Assembly (NCBI GenBank): GCA_946482385.1
Contig: CAMLRI010000153.1
Span: forward strand, 1-6,002
Direction of reading: 5' to 3'
Length of the DNA stretch: 6,002 nt
From: an uncultured Cellvibrio sp.
GTDB lineage: Bacteria; Pseudomonadota; Gammaproteobacteria; Pseudomonadales; Cellvibrionaceae
Within the stretch, counting starts at the first letter, position 1. Each line of letters opens with the position of its first letter. Under the pieces are notes generated by a model. That model had not been told where the DNA came from and searched no databases. It saw only the letters and a program-made list of their open reading frames with translations. A program made the translations under genes and the position numbers. Shown here in pieces: positions 1 through 5,869 of this stretch.

Positions 1-859
1 AAACGCGTTTGCCACCCCGGGTTTGCACAATTCTGTCGCCGGTAAGGCGGTCGATGGTCATGTCCACCGAGAAACCGGCAAAGCCCAGGCCGGCCTGAAC
101 CGGGTCGACACCGCGCACACTGGTGAGGAATACCGCGCTCCAATCCAGTACCGATCCCTCCGCCAAAAACACCACAAAGCACAGCGAGCCCAGCAGCAGC
201 ACCTTGCCGCGCGGGCGCACAAAAAAGGGTTCGCGCTCGCCGCTGGCGTCGCTGCTTGGGTTGCCATAGGGCAGGAGTTTGGGGGCGGCGTAAACCAGCA
301 TCACCACCAGTACCGCCGTAACCAGGGCCAGGGCTTGCAAGGGCGATAGCTGCAACCACAGCAGGCCGCTAATCGCCAGGGCGCCGAAGATGCCTCCCAG
401 GCTGTAAAAGCCGTGGAAGCCCGACATCATCCGCCGGCCGCTGGCCTTTTCCACAATCACCGCCTGGATATTCATGGCCACATCGGTGGCGCCCAGGGCC
501 AGACCGAACACCAGCAGGTTGATGGCCAGGGTAAAAACGCTGGATGAAATCGCCAAAAACACCAGGCTGGCGCACATCAGCGCCAGGGTGGCGGTAATTA
601 CGCGACGGCACCCAAAGCGGTTTACCAAAGGGCTGGTGAGCGGCATGGCAAACAGCGAGCCGACCCCCAGGCACAGCAGCAATGCCCCCAGGGTGGCCTC
701 GCTGGCATTGAGCCGCGCCTGGGCAAAAGGCACCAGCGGCGCCCAGGCCGACATGGCCAGGCCGGTAATTAAAAAGGCAATACGGGTGGATAACTGCTCA
801 AGCGCACCTGGCATTGGCTGGGTGGCATTGGCGGGCTGGATCATTTCGGGGGCAGACAT
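1..859 (-). CDS. MFS transporter, YbjJ-like, C-terminus cut by window edge
   Basis: Reading the minus strand from ATG at 859-857 gives 286 uninterrupted codons to the window edge, beginning MSAPEMIQPANATQPMPG. About eight hydrophobic segments are visible. The loop after the second carries the MFS motif-A-like stretch LVNRFGCRRVI, and a second copy, DRLTGDRIV, lies near the cut end, as expected between helices 8 and 9. The stretches ATDVAMNIQAVIVEK and MMSGFHGFYSLGG are the kind seen in YbjJ/FucP-type major facilitator proteins. The family works as inner-membrane secondary transporters of about 380-400 aa, so roughly 100 residues are missing. The substrate cannot be told. The start is preceded by a purine-rich GGAACGAG; ATG codons 6 and 16 are possible alternatives. 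The gene diverges from the lactate permease gene, and a palindrome in the shared upstream region may regulate it. Family assignment is confident; the YbjJ subgroup is recognition from memory. Confidence 0.88.
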   Translation of the reverse strand, partial: MSAPEMIQPANATQPMPGALEQLSTRIAFLITGLAMSAWAPLVPFAQARLNASEATLGALLLCLGVGSLFAMPLTSPLVNRFGCRRVITATLALMCASLVFLAISSSVFTLAINLLVFGLALGATDVAMNIQAVIVEKASGRRMMSGFHGFYSLGGIFGALAISGLLWLQLSPLQALALVTAVLVVMLVYAAPKLLPYGNPSSDASGEREPFFVRPRGKVLLLGSLCFVVFLAEGSVLDWSAVFLTSVRGVDPVQAGLGFAGFSVDMTIDRLTGDRIVQTRGGKRV

Positions 860-920
860 AACAACTCGTTCCGCCGGGGCGGATGCATCTATTTCGTTAG
901 GGGGGTAGATTTGCAGCTTG

Positions 921-947
921 CGGATATGGTTGGTGAAACCATATCCG
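921..947. promoter_or_regulatory. Perfect palindrome (11-bp arms, 5-base centre), likely operator or leader hairpin
   Basis: The left arm CGGATATGGTT and right arm AACCATATCCG are exact reverse complements separated by GGTGA. The palindrome lies between the divergent MFS and lactate permease genes, just downstream of the possible minus-strand -10 element. No T-tract follows on either strand, so a rho-independent terminator is unlikely. A dimeric repressor or activator site shared by the two genes, or a hairpin in the MFS leader RNA, would fit. No regulator gene is visible in the window. Confidence 0.6.
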
Positions 948-958
948 GCAGGGCGCGC

Positions 959-967
959 ACTATAGCA
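959..967 (-). promoter_or_regulatory. Possible extended -10 promoter for the MFS gene
   Basis: On the minus strand the bases read TGCTATAGT: a TGn extension followed by TATAGT, five of six matches to the sigma-70 -10 box. There is no good -35 hexamer at 16-18 bases upstream, which an extended -10 can tolerate. Transcription would begin near 952, leaving a leader of about 90 bases that contains the palindrome at 921-947. Inference from pattern only. Confidence 0.4.
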
Positions 968-1057
968 ATCGGGGTAGGGGCGGGGTAGTGATATTTGTAA
1001 ACCGGCGGTGCTCGGCTAAGGTGTAGCCTGATCTGCCAAGGATTACCGGAGCTGCCC

Positions 1058-2656
1058 ATGACCCTGCTGCAAACCCTGACCACCCTGGTGCCCCTGGGTT
1101 CGGTGTTGTTATTACTGGTGCTGCTGCGCCTGCCGGCCACCCGCGCCATGCCCCTGAGCTTGCTCATCACCCTGGTGTTTGCCGCATGGGTGTGGCAGGT
1201 GCCGGGGGTGCAATTGGCGGCATCCATTATTGAGGGTTGGCTGATTGCCTTCACTATTTTGGTGATAGTGCTGGGCGCCATACTCCTGCTTAACACCCTA
1301 AAGGCCACGGGCGCCTTGGCGGTGATCAGTAACGGCTTTGCCCATATCTCCCCCGACCACCGGGTGCAGTTGCTCATCATCGCCTGGTTGTTTGGTGCCT
1401 TTCTGGAAGGTGCCAGTGGCTTTGGTACCCCCGCCGCCATAGCGGCACCCCTGTTGGTGGCACTGGGCTTTCCGCCCATGGCGGCAGTGGCTTTGGCCTT
1501 GATCGGCGACAGCGCCCCTGTGTCCTTTGGTGCTGTGGGCACGCCGGTGATTGTGGGAATCGGCCAGGGGGTGCCAGGTATTGCCCAGGAGCAGCTGCAA
1601 CAGGTAGCGGTAACCGCAATCAGCATCGACTTGTTTGCCGCCAGCCTGTTACCGCTGTTAATGGTGGCGCTGCTCACCCGATTTTTTGGCGCTAACAAAC
1701 GCTGGCGCGAGGGCTTGGCCCTGTGGCCTTTTGCTCTGTTCAGCGGCCTGGCTTTTACCTTGCCCGCCTATGGGGTAGCGCGATTATTGGGGCCGGAGTT
1801 TCCCAGTATCTTGGGGGCCTTGATGGGCCTGGCTTTGGTGGTCACCGCCGCCCGCCGCCGCTGGCTGCTGCCCGCCCAGCCATGGCGCCTGCCCAATACA
1901 AACGCAGCCGAGCTACCTATGCCGCCGCAGGCCAACATGAGTTTGCTAAAGGCCTGGCTGCCGTATTTACTGGTGGCAGTTTTGTTGGTGTTAACGCGGG
2001 TAGATGCGCTGCCGCTCAAAGCCTGGTTGCAAAGCTTGCAATGGCAATTTCCGCAGCTGTTGGGCACATCTATATCAACGCGCATTGCGCCCCTCTACCT
2101 ACCCGGCACCCTGTTTGTGCTGGTGGCGCTTGGGGTCATGCTGGCCTATCGCCTGCCGCGCGCCGCCATCGGCCAGGTGTGGCGCGAATCCTTCGCGCGC
2201 TTGTTGCCCACCAGCATTGCCTTGGGGGCCTCTGTGCCCATGGTGCGCATTTTTTTAAATTCCGCCAGCAACGGCGCCGGCCTGGGTTCCATGCCGCAAG
2301 AACTGGCGCAATTGGCTGCGGATAACCTCGCCCAGCAGTGGCCGCTGGTGGCCCCTTTTATCGGCGCCCTCGGCAGTTTTATCGCCGGCTCCTCCACCTT
2401 TTCCAACATGATGTTCGCCAGCCTGCAACAGCAAACCGCACTGGCCAGTGATCTGCCCGCCAACCTGGTGCTCGCCCTGCAAATGCTCGGCGCCAATGCC
2501 GGCAATATGATCTGCGTGCTCAATGTGGTCGCGGCCGCCTCGGTGGTAAAACTCAGCGGCCGCGAAGGCGATATTATTCGCCTAACCCTGCTGCCGGCGC
2601 TGGCCTATTGTGTGTGGGTGGGGCTGGTGGGAATGGTGTGGATACGTATAAGCTGA
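1058..2656 (+). CDS. lldP: L-lactate permease family transporter (LctP/LldP)
   Basis: The 532-aa product is a very hydrophobic inner-membrane protein with about 12-14 membrane segments. It carries blocks typical of the LctP family: [11 protein letters not shown] at residues 116-125, [13 protein letters not shown] at about 151-163, [16 protein letters not shown] at about 434-449, and [15 protein letters not shown] from about 475. Family members import lactate, and often glycolate, with protons. The length is close to E. coli LldP (551 aa). The ATG start has GGAG at 1048-1051 with a 6-base gap, and the N-terminus begins directly before the first membrane helix. No lactate dehydrogenase gene or LldR-type regulator is visible beside it, so the real substrate (lactate, glycolate or a related hydroxy acid) is open. 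It diverges from the MFS gene across a palindromic candidate operator. No convincing terminator follows the stop. Confidence 0.9.
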   Translation: MTLLQTLTTLVPLGSVLLLLVLLRLPATRAMPLSLLITLVFAAWVWQVPGVQLAASIIEGWLIAFTILVIVLGAILLLNTLKATGALAVISNGFAHISPDHRVQLLIIAWLFGAFLEGASGFGTPAAIAAPLLVALGFPPMAAVALALIGDSAPVSFGAVGTPVIVGIGQGVPGIAQEQLQQVAVTAISIDLFAASLLPLLMVALLTRFFGANKRWREGLALWPFALFSGLAFTLPAYGVARLLGPEFPSILGALMGLALVVTAARRRWLLPAQPWRLPNTNAAELPMPPQANMSLLKAWLPYLLVAVLLVLTRVDALPLKAWLQSLQWQFPQLLGTSISTRIAPLYLPGTLFVLVALGVMLAYRLPRAAIGQVWRESFARLLPTSIALGASVPMVRIFLNSASNGAGLGSMPQELAQLAADNLAQQWPLVAPFIGALGSFIAGSSTFSNMMFASLQQQTALASDLPANLVLALQMLGANAGNMICVLNVVAAASVVKLSGREGDIIRLTLLPALAYCVWVGLVGMVWIRIS

Positions 2657-2724
2657 GCGGCCTATAAAAAACCAAAACCCGCTCCAATCAGTCAAATGAT
2701 TAGCCAGCCGATTTTTAAATCATT

Positions 2725-2730
2725 AAGGAG
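2725..2730 (+). promoter_or_regulatory. Ribosome binding site fixing a TTG start
   Basis: AAGGAG is a near-perfect Shine-Dalgarno sequence 9 bases before the TTG at 2740. No ATG lies in frame close to it, so it supports TTG as the real start of the following membrane protein gene. A weak AT-rich inverted repeat (AATGATT 2695-2701, AATCATT 2718-2724) ends immediately before it. Confidence 0.75.
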
Positions 2731-2739
2731 AATTCCAAA

Positions 2740-3747
2740 TTGTATACCGATGAGGATTTATATCTCGCTGTTAAAGCGGGCATATTCGATAAAACCGCCG
2801 TCGATAAATTTCGCCAGCATATCGCCGACCTGGGCAATACCCAGCCAGCCGATGAAGAAAACTTTCGTTTGATTTCCGGTTTTAACGATATTTTTGTCAG
2901 CATTGCCGCATTTATTTTTCTGGTTTCTACGGGCTGGGTATTTGGCCAGTTGGGGCCTGAGTTCGGCTTTTTTATCTCTGCCATTATTTCCTGGGCGCTT
3001 TCGGTGTTGTTTGTGCGCCGTAAAAAATTGGCGTTGCCCGCCATACTTTTTTTGGCAGCGTTTGTTATCAGCGTGGTTGGCGGCCTATCGGCCATGTTGG
3101 TAAACACCAGTTTTGTCGCTAAAGATACCGGCATGCTAATCGCCTTTGCCGGCGGCACCCTGGCAGCCTGGGCCCACTGGTGGCAATTCAAAGTGCCCAT
3201 CACCGTTGCTGCAGGCGTGGGCACCTTAATTACCACTCTGGTGATATTGCTGGGGGTTAACGATTTTTCATGGGCCAAAATGCATTACGTTATTTGCGCC
3301 GCTGGCCTGGTGACATTTTTGTTGGCCATGTACTGGGATTCGCAGGACACAGCGCGCACCACACGCAAATCCGACGTGGCCTTTTGGCTGCACCTGTTAG
3401 CCGCCCCCATGATTGTGCACCCCGTATTTGCTTCCCAGGGTATGTTGGATGGCAAGGGCGACCCCCACGCGGTGATCTTTGTTATTGCGGTGTATACAGT
3501 CTTGGCCATGGTATCCATAGCGGTAGACCGCCGGGCTTTAATGGTTTCCGCCTTAATTTATGTGCTCTATGCGTTTAACACCTTGTTCAATGCCAATGGC
3601 TTGGCCGGTTCCAGCCTCGCCGTATCCGGTATTTTTATCGGCTTTATTTTGCTAATGCTCTCGGTGTTTTGGCACAAAAGCCGGGTGGCACTACTCGGCT
3701 GGCTGCCGCCGCCGTTGCTGAAATATTTGCCACCTGCCGGGGGCTAA
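2740..3747 (+). CDS. Polytopic membrane protein of unknown function, TTG start
   Basis: The 335-aa product has a soluble N-terminal part of about 48 residues, acidic and helical, followed by about ten hydrophobic segments at roughly 50-68, 75-92, 98-120, 131-146, 153-171, 182-197, 213-230, 244-260, 267-283 and 292-311. It ends in a proline-rich tail. Notable polar spots inside the membrane region are WAHWW near 144-148 and the run FWLHLLAAPMIVHP near 215-228, whose histidines could be functional. The N-terminal soluble segment plus many helices recalls DUF2157-type membrane proteins, but I do not recognise the family firmly. The TTG start is chosen because of the AAGGAG 9 bases upstream. It lies 83 bp after the lactate permease gene in the same direction and could be cotranscribed. 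It is the last gene with core-like base composition before the AT-rich cassette region. Confidence 0.85.
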   Translation: MYTDEDLYLAVKAGIFDKTAVDKFRQHIADLGNTQPADEENFRLISGFNDIFVSIAAFIFLVSTGWVFGQLGPEFGFFISAIISWALSVLFVRRKKLALPAILFLAAFVISVVGGLSAMLVNTSFVAKDTGMLIAFAGGTLAAWAHWWQFKVPITVAAGVGTLITTLVILLGVNDFSWAKMHYVICAAGLVTFLLAMYWDSQDTARTTRKSDVAFWLHLLAAPMIVHPVFASQGMLDGKGDPHAVIFVIAVYTVLAMVSIAVDRRALMVSALIYVLYAFNTLFNANGLAGSSLAVSGIFIGFILLMLSVFWHKSRVALLGWLPPPLLKYLPPAGG

Positions 3748-3888
3748 ATTTGCTGCGGTTGGCATAAACGGCCTGCTGGTTTGTATTCAGGCGGTTAATT
3801 GAATTGTGTCAGGTTTGCTGGCGCATTTTGTTGCATGTTAATTAATATTGTTGGCAATAAATTGTGTTCGGTGGTTTTTATCTAAATG
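3748..3888. other. AT-rich intergenic stretch at the core/cassette junction
   Basis: No credible gene is visible here. The stretch has an abrupt rise in A+T and contains TTAATTAATATT-type runs. I see no well-spaced sigma-70 promoter: the TTGGCA at 3851-3856 lacks a good -10 partner. Yet the TIR cassette has only about 31 bases of leader, so a promoter for it would have to lie here or further upstream. I also see no integrase gene and no recognisable attI. Confidence 0.5.
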
Positions 3889-3894
3889 TTAGCC
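3888..3894 (+). other. Left cassette boundary, integron core site GTTAGCC
   Basis: GTTAGCC fits the integron recombination core GTTRRRY at six of seven positions, with crossover expected between the G and the first T. Its extension GTTAGCCC (3888-3895) is the exact reverse complement of GGGCTAAC (4938-4945), the R'' side of the attC at the other end of the cassette. That match is expected only if this DNA entered as a circle closed through that attC. CTAAATG occurs on both sides of the junction (3882-3888 and 3896-3902). Confidence 0.7.
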
Positions 3895-5018
3895 CCTAAA
3901 TGGTTCGGAGAAAATTTAAATGGAATCACAAAATAAAAATGCAGATGAGTCTGGTGCAGCACCCCGACGCGCTGGCGCATTGGTTTTTATTAGTCACGAC
4001 ACACGAGATGCCGAGATTGCAGAAGCATTCAGTCGACTGCTAAGTAGCGTAAGTGCCGGCGTATTAAAGTCATTTCGCTCTTCGGACAAGAAAGGAAACC
4101 AAGGAATTGAATATGGTGTTGAATGGTATCCCGAGATCATGAAAAAGCTCGAAACAGTTTCGGATGTTGTCTGCTTGCTTACACCACATAGTGTAAATCG
4201 GCCTTGGATCTTATTCGAAGCAGGCGTAGCGAAGGGGAAGTTAGATACACCTGTTCACGGGATTGCGTTAGGAATCGGCCTCAATGTGGCGGCTACAGGG
4301 CCATTCGCCCAGTTTCAAAATCTAGATGACGATGTTGATTCGTTGACTCGCTTGGTGATTCAGTTGGTTAGCAGGATTCCAAATGCGGAGCCAGACAGAG
4401 AAGTTGTTCGTATGCAAGTGGAATCATTTAAGCAAAAAGTAGCTCCTCTCTTGGAGGCTCCGCGCCAAACTGATTCACCAGAGGAAGATAGAGATGAGTC
4501 TTCTGTGGCAAAAATATTCGAAGAAATTAAAGTGATGTTTCAAGATCTTCCTGCCCGCATAGAAAAAAGAATTGATCCAGACAATCCAGCCTCTCGCCGC
4601 CGTAATCGTCGATTGCATCCTAAGATGCTCGACGAGCTTATTCATGTTTCTGGCAAAGATGCTAGCGGCAATATTTCCATATTAATAGTTGCAAGCTTTC
4701 TAAAGGATGATTTTCCGTGGTTGTATGAATTGGCGGCAGAGGCATATAGAAAACTGGAATCTGGCCATCCTGATGCGGCTGATAATCTCAAGCAATTTTA
4801 TAGACTTTTTGAGCGTATCACACATGGCCCGTTTTTATGGGAAATGGGAGGTCGTTCCAAAGAGAGAATGTTTGAAATAGAAGAAATGATGATGTTTTCT
4901 CGTCATCTTCTTGAGCGTACCTTGGAGCGCCAGCCAAGGGCTAACAAATCGGTCAATACGGACAATTCAGATGCAGGGCTTGATCAGCCCCGCATCTGAA
5001 TTTCCGGTTACCTCAGCG
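3889..5018 (+). mobile_element. Integron gene cassette carrying a TIR-domain gene
   Basis: A 1130-bp unit runs from the base after G in the left core site to the G of the right core site (GTTAGCT, 5018). It has the compact cassette layout: a short leader of about 31 bases, one ORF in the forward direction, and an attC that overlaps the end of the ORF. Base composition is clearly lower in G+C than the genes to the left. No integrase gene is in the window, so mobilisation would need an integrase elsewhere. The unit could be a member of a chromosomal array, part of a cassette cluster lacking an integrase, or a single cassette inserted at a secondary site. Confidence 0.75.
3920..4999 (+). CDS. 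TIR-domain protein, probable NAD-cleaving effector, cassette-borne
   Basis: The 359-aa protein opens with a short polar tail and then a TIR domain at about residues 19-155. Visible landmarks are the first strand and box-1-like ALVFISHDTRD (20-30), the strand DVVCLLTPHSVNRPW (82-96), and WILFE (96-100), a WxxxE motif whose E100 matches the catalytic glutamate of NADase TIR domains. Bacterial TIR enzymes of this kind cleave NAD or make cyclic ADP-ribose-like signals, usually in anti-phage defence. A charged linker (about 180-230) leads to an unrecognised helical domain (about 230-335, with FPWLYELAAEAYRKL at 265-279) that may sense or regulate. The ATG has CGGAG nine bases upstream. The last 20 or so residues, starting near RANKSV, are encoded by the attC site, so they are probably not functional. 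No NLR, prokaryotic argonaute or cyclase partner is adjacent. Confidence 0.88.
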   Translation: MESQNKNADESGAAPRRAGALVFISHDTRDAEIAEAFSRLLSSVSAGVLKSFRSSDKKGNQGIEYGVEWYPEIMKKLETVSDVVCLLTPHSVNRPWILFEAGVAKGKLDTPVHGIALGIGLNVAATGPFAQFQNLDDDVDSLTRLVIQLVSRIPNAEPDREVVRMQVESFKQKVAPLLEAPRQTDSPEEDRDESSVAKIFEEIKVMFQDLPARIEKRIDPDNPASRRRNRRLHPKMLDELIHVSGKDASGNISILIVASFLKDDFPWLYELAAEAYRKLESGHPDAADNLKQFYRLFERITHGPFLWEMGGRSKERMFEIEEMMMFSRHLLERTLERQPRANKSVNTDNSDAGLDQPRI

Positions 5019-5024
5019 TTAGCT
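4939..5024 (+). repeat. attC recombination site (86 bp)
   Basis: The imperfect palindrome shows full attC architecture. R'' GGCTAAC (4939-4945) and R' GTTAGCT (5018-5024) pair over GCTAAC/GTTAGC. They are followed by five unpaired bases on each side (4946-4950, 5013-5017). An L-box stem comes next (GGT 4951-4953 with ACC 5010-5012, AA 4955-4956 with TT 5008-5009, CGG 4959-4961 with CCG 5004-5006), leaving C4954 as a candidate extrahelical base and an internal mismatch. The terminal hairpin pairs 4965-4974 with 4992-5001 and GGGCT 4976-4980 with AGCCC 4986-4990, with loop TGATC. The TIR stop codon lies inside it. The inner hairpin could also act as an mRNA stabilising structure, but it lacks a T-tract. 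Confidence 0.85.
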
Positions 5025-5041
5025 AAAAAACGGAGACTTGA

Positions 5042-5458
5042 ATGAAAGAAGAATTTCTGAAAGAGCTAGAAGCCAAGCTGGCTGGAACCCGAAAGTTGGA
5101 AAGATCCTACCGCTATATGCAACTTGGGCTGATGGTCCTGATTACAAGCTGCGGTTTCTTGACGGCGGCGTCCACTAACGAAATCACCAAGAATCTTTGG
5201 GTAAGTAATCCGCTTGCTGTTTTGTTATTCGGTTTGTCTAGTGCTCTTGCTGCGATTATTAACCAAGTGTTAACGCCGGCAGAAAAATATCTATTTCACA
5301 AGCAAGTAAAGAAGGCGCTAAGAAATATTCGAGGTGCCGTCAAATACGGCGATATGCCAGTAGCGGTTGCCGAAAGACTGCGGGCGCAGGCAACAGTTGA
5401 TCCTGCTTCAGTTCTTCCTCAAATATACAATAATGCTGGAGGTGAAAAAAATGGCTAA
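5042..5458 (+). CDS. Two-helix membrane protein, SLATT/DUF4231-like layout
   Basis: The 138-aa product has a charged N-terminal helix (MKEEFLKELEAKLAG...), two membrane segments at about 26-44 and 57-75 joined by a short loop, and a basic, helical cytoplasmic tail (EKYLFHKQVKKALRNIRG, 81-98). Helix, two membrane spans and a long helix is the layout of SLATT and DUF4231 proteins, which are thought to be pore-forming effectors in nucleotide-sensing defence systems. The residue-level resemblance is weak, so treat this as a shape match only. GGAG at 5032-5035 lies six bases before ATG. The ORF begins 18 bases after the end of the attC, the usual position of a cassette's first gene. The stop TAA overlaps the start of the next small ORF by eight bases, suggesting translational coupling. 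Base use matches the TIR gene rather than the core genes. Confidence 0.8.
   Translation: MKEEFLKELEAKLAGTRKLERSYRYMQLGLMVLITSCGFLTAASTNEITKNLWVSNPLAVLLFGLSSALAAIINQVLTPAEKYLFHKQVKKALRNIRGAVKYGDMPVAVAERLRAQATVDPASVLPQIYNNAGGEKNG
5438..5442 (+). promoter_or_regulatory. Strong ribosome binding site for a 20-codon ORF
   Basis: GGAGG (continuing as GGAGGTGA to 5445) sits inside the end of the 5042-5458 gene, eight bases before ATG at 5451. It is the best Shine-Dalgarno sequence in the right half of the window, and no longer ORF uses it, so it argues that the 20-codon frame is translated. Confidence 0.65.
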
Positions 5459-5513
5459 CAATCAGCAGCAGGGGAAAAATCTTATGCGTAAAGTCAGGAA
5501 AATATGGAGATGA
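5451..5513 (+). CDS. Small ORF, 20 aa, basic peptide, overlaps both neighbours
   Basis: ATG at 5451 opens 20 codons ending in TGA at 5511-5513. The peptide starts MANNQQQGKN and ends MRKVRKIWR: polar at first, then strongly basic with a tryptophan. It overlaps the upstream gene by eight bases and the downstream gene by ten, and its TGA forms ATGA with the alternative ATG at 5510 of the next gene. Such overlap is typical of translational coupling. The GGAGGTGA eight bases upstream makes translation likely. It may be a functional small peptide, a leader that relays ribosomes from one membrane protein gene to the next, or a remnant. No family is recognised. Confidence 0.5.
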   Translation: MANNQQQGKNLMRKVRKIWR

Positions 5514-5848
5514 TATTTATATTCTTAGTGGTCTTGCTGTTTTTGTTGGTGTTTATAGGGGGAGCCACAAAGTTTAGCAAAAGAAAATTTCGTCCGGTGG
5601 TGTTCGCAACATTATCAATGGTGTTGCTAACACCTTCGTTTGCCCCGGCCACAGTTGTAGTGGTACCAGTTCCATTTGGTGTGATTTTAGCAATAGGTGT
5701 ATTCGCCGGCGCTGTTCACGAAATTCCTGGTTTAGTTTCCTTGTTCTGGCAGTGGCATATGTTCGCCTTTCCGACTACTTGGGTTGCATTTTATCTTCTG
5801 TATTTATTGGGCATAAAATATGCTCGCAATAAGTTAAAAAACGCATAA
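5504..5848 (+). CDS. Small integral membrane protein of unknown function
   Basis: The 114-aa product is mostly hydrophobic, with segments at about 2-19, 30-46, 51-70 and 90-106, a basic patch (KFSKRKFR, 23-30) between the first two, and a basic C-terminus (KYARNKLKN). The stretch PSFAPATVVVVPVPFG (44-59) is distinctive: a re-entrant or surface segment rich in proline and valine. No family is recognised. Two starts compete. ATG 5504 has AGGA only four bases upstream. ATG 5510 has the same AGGA ten bases away and forms ATGA with the stop of the small ORF. The difference is two residues. It is the third gene in a tightly packed run with the 138-aa two-helix protein and probably shares its transcript. 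Only six bases separate its stop from the GTTAGAG core-like site. Confidence 0.75.
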   Translation: MEMIFIFLVVLLFLLVFIGGATKFSKRKFRPVVFATLSMVLLTPSFAPATVVVVPVPFGVILAIGVFAGAVHEIPGLVSLFWQWHMFAFPTTWVAFYLLYLLGIKYARNKLKNA

Positions 5849-5854
5849 TTAAAC

Positions 5855-5861
5855 GTTAGAG
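5855..5861 (+). other. Orphan integron core-like site GTTAGAG
   Basis: GTTAGAG follows directly after the 5504-5848 gene and lies nine bases before the next ATG, in the same position that GTTAGCC and GTTAGCT hold in front of the earlier cassette genes. It fits GTTRRRY at six of seven positions. No RYYYAAC-type partner exists in the 55-140 bases to its left, so a complete attC cannot be drawn. It is either a decayed attC, a secondary site, or chance. Confidence 0.35.
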
Positions 5862-5869
5862 CTATCGCT

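Noticed and set aside
474..908. Plus-strand 144-codon frame opposite the MFS gene
   Set aside because: The minus strand encodes an uninterrupted MFS protein; this frame has no hydrophobic pattern or ribosome binding site of note.
889..1698. Long open frame (269 codons) on the minus strand opposite the lactate permease gene
   Set aside because: It is a shadow of a GC-rich gene: composition is low-complexity (many A, S, T, P, R), it has no family features, and the opposite strand encodes a clear LctP protein.
1723..2325. Plus-strand 200-codon frame inside the lactate permease gene
   Set aside because: Out-of-frame shadow; the reading frame of the permease is intact throughout and carries family motifs to its end.
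2655..2684. GAGCGG/CCGCTC inverted repeat after the permease stop, as a terminator
   Set aside because: The six-base stem encloses an 18-base loop and no T-run follows, so it does not look like a rho-independent terminator.
2715..3278. Minus-strand 187-codon frame opposite the TTG-started membrane protein gene
   Set aside because: Antisense shadow; the plus strand has a strong ribosome binding site and coherent membrane segments.
3771..3792. GCCTG/CAGGC hairpin after the unknown membrane protein gene, as a terminator
   Set aside because: Five-base stem, 12-base loop and no T-tract; too weak to call.
3748..3888. An integron attI site or cassette promoter
   Set aside because: No integrase gene is adjacent (the neighbour is a membrane protein gene in the forward direction) and no well-spaced -35/-10 pair is seen.
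5453..5578. GGCTAAC (5453-5459) paired with GTTTAGC (5572-5578) as a second attC
   Set aside because: The right box has an extra T, and the flanking bases show no R/L stem or inner palindrome, unlike the convincing site at 4939-5024.
5625..5861. TGCTAAC near 5625-5631 as the R'' partner of GTTAGAG at 5855
   Set aside because: The span of about 235 bases is longer than normal attC sites, the R boxes differ and no L-box pairing is visible.
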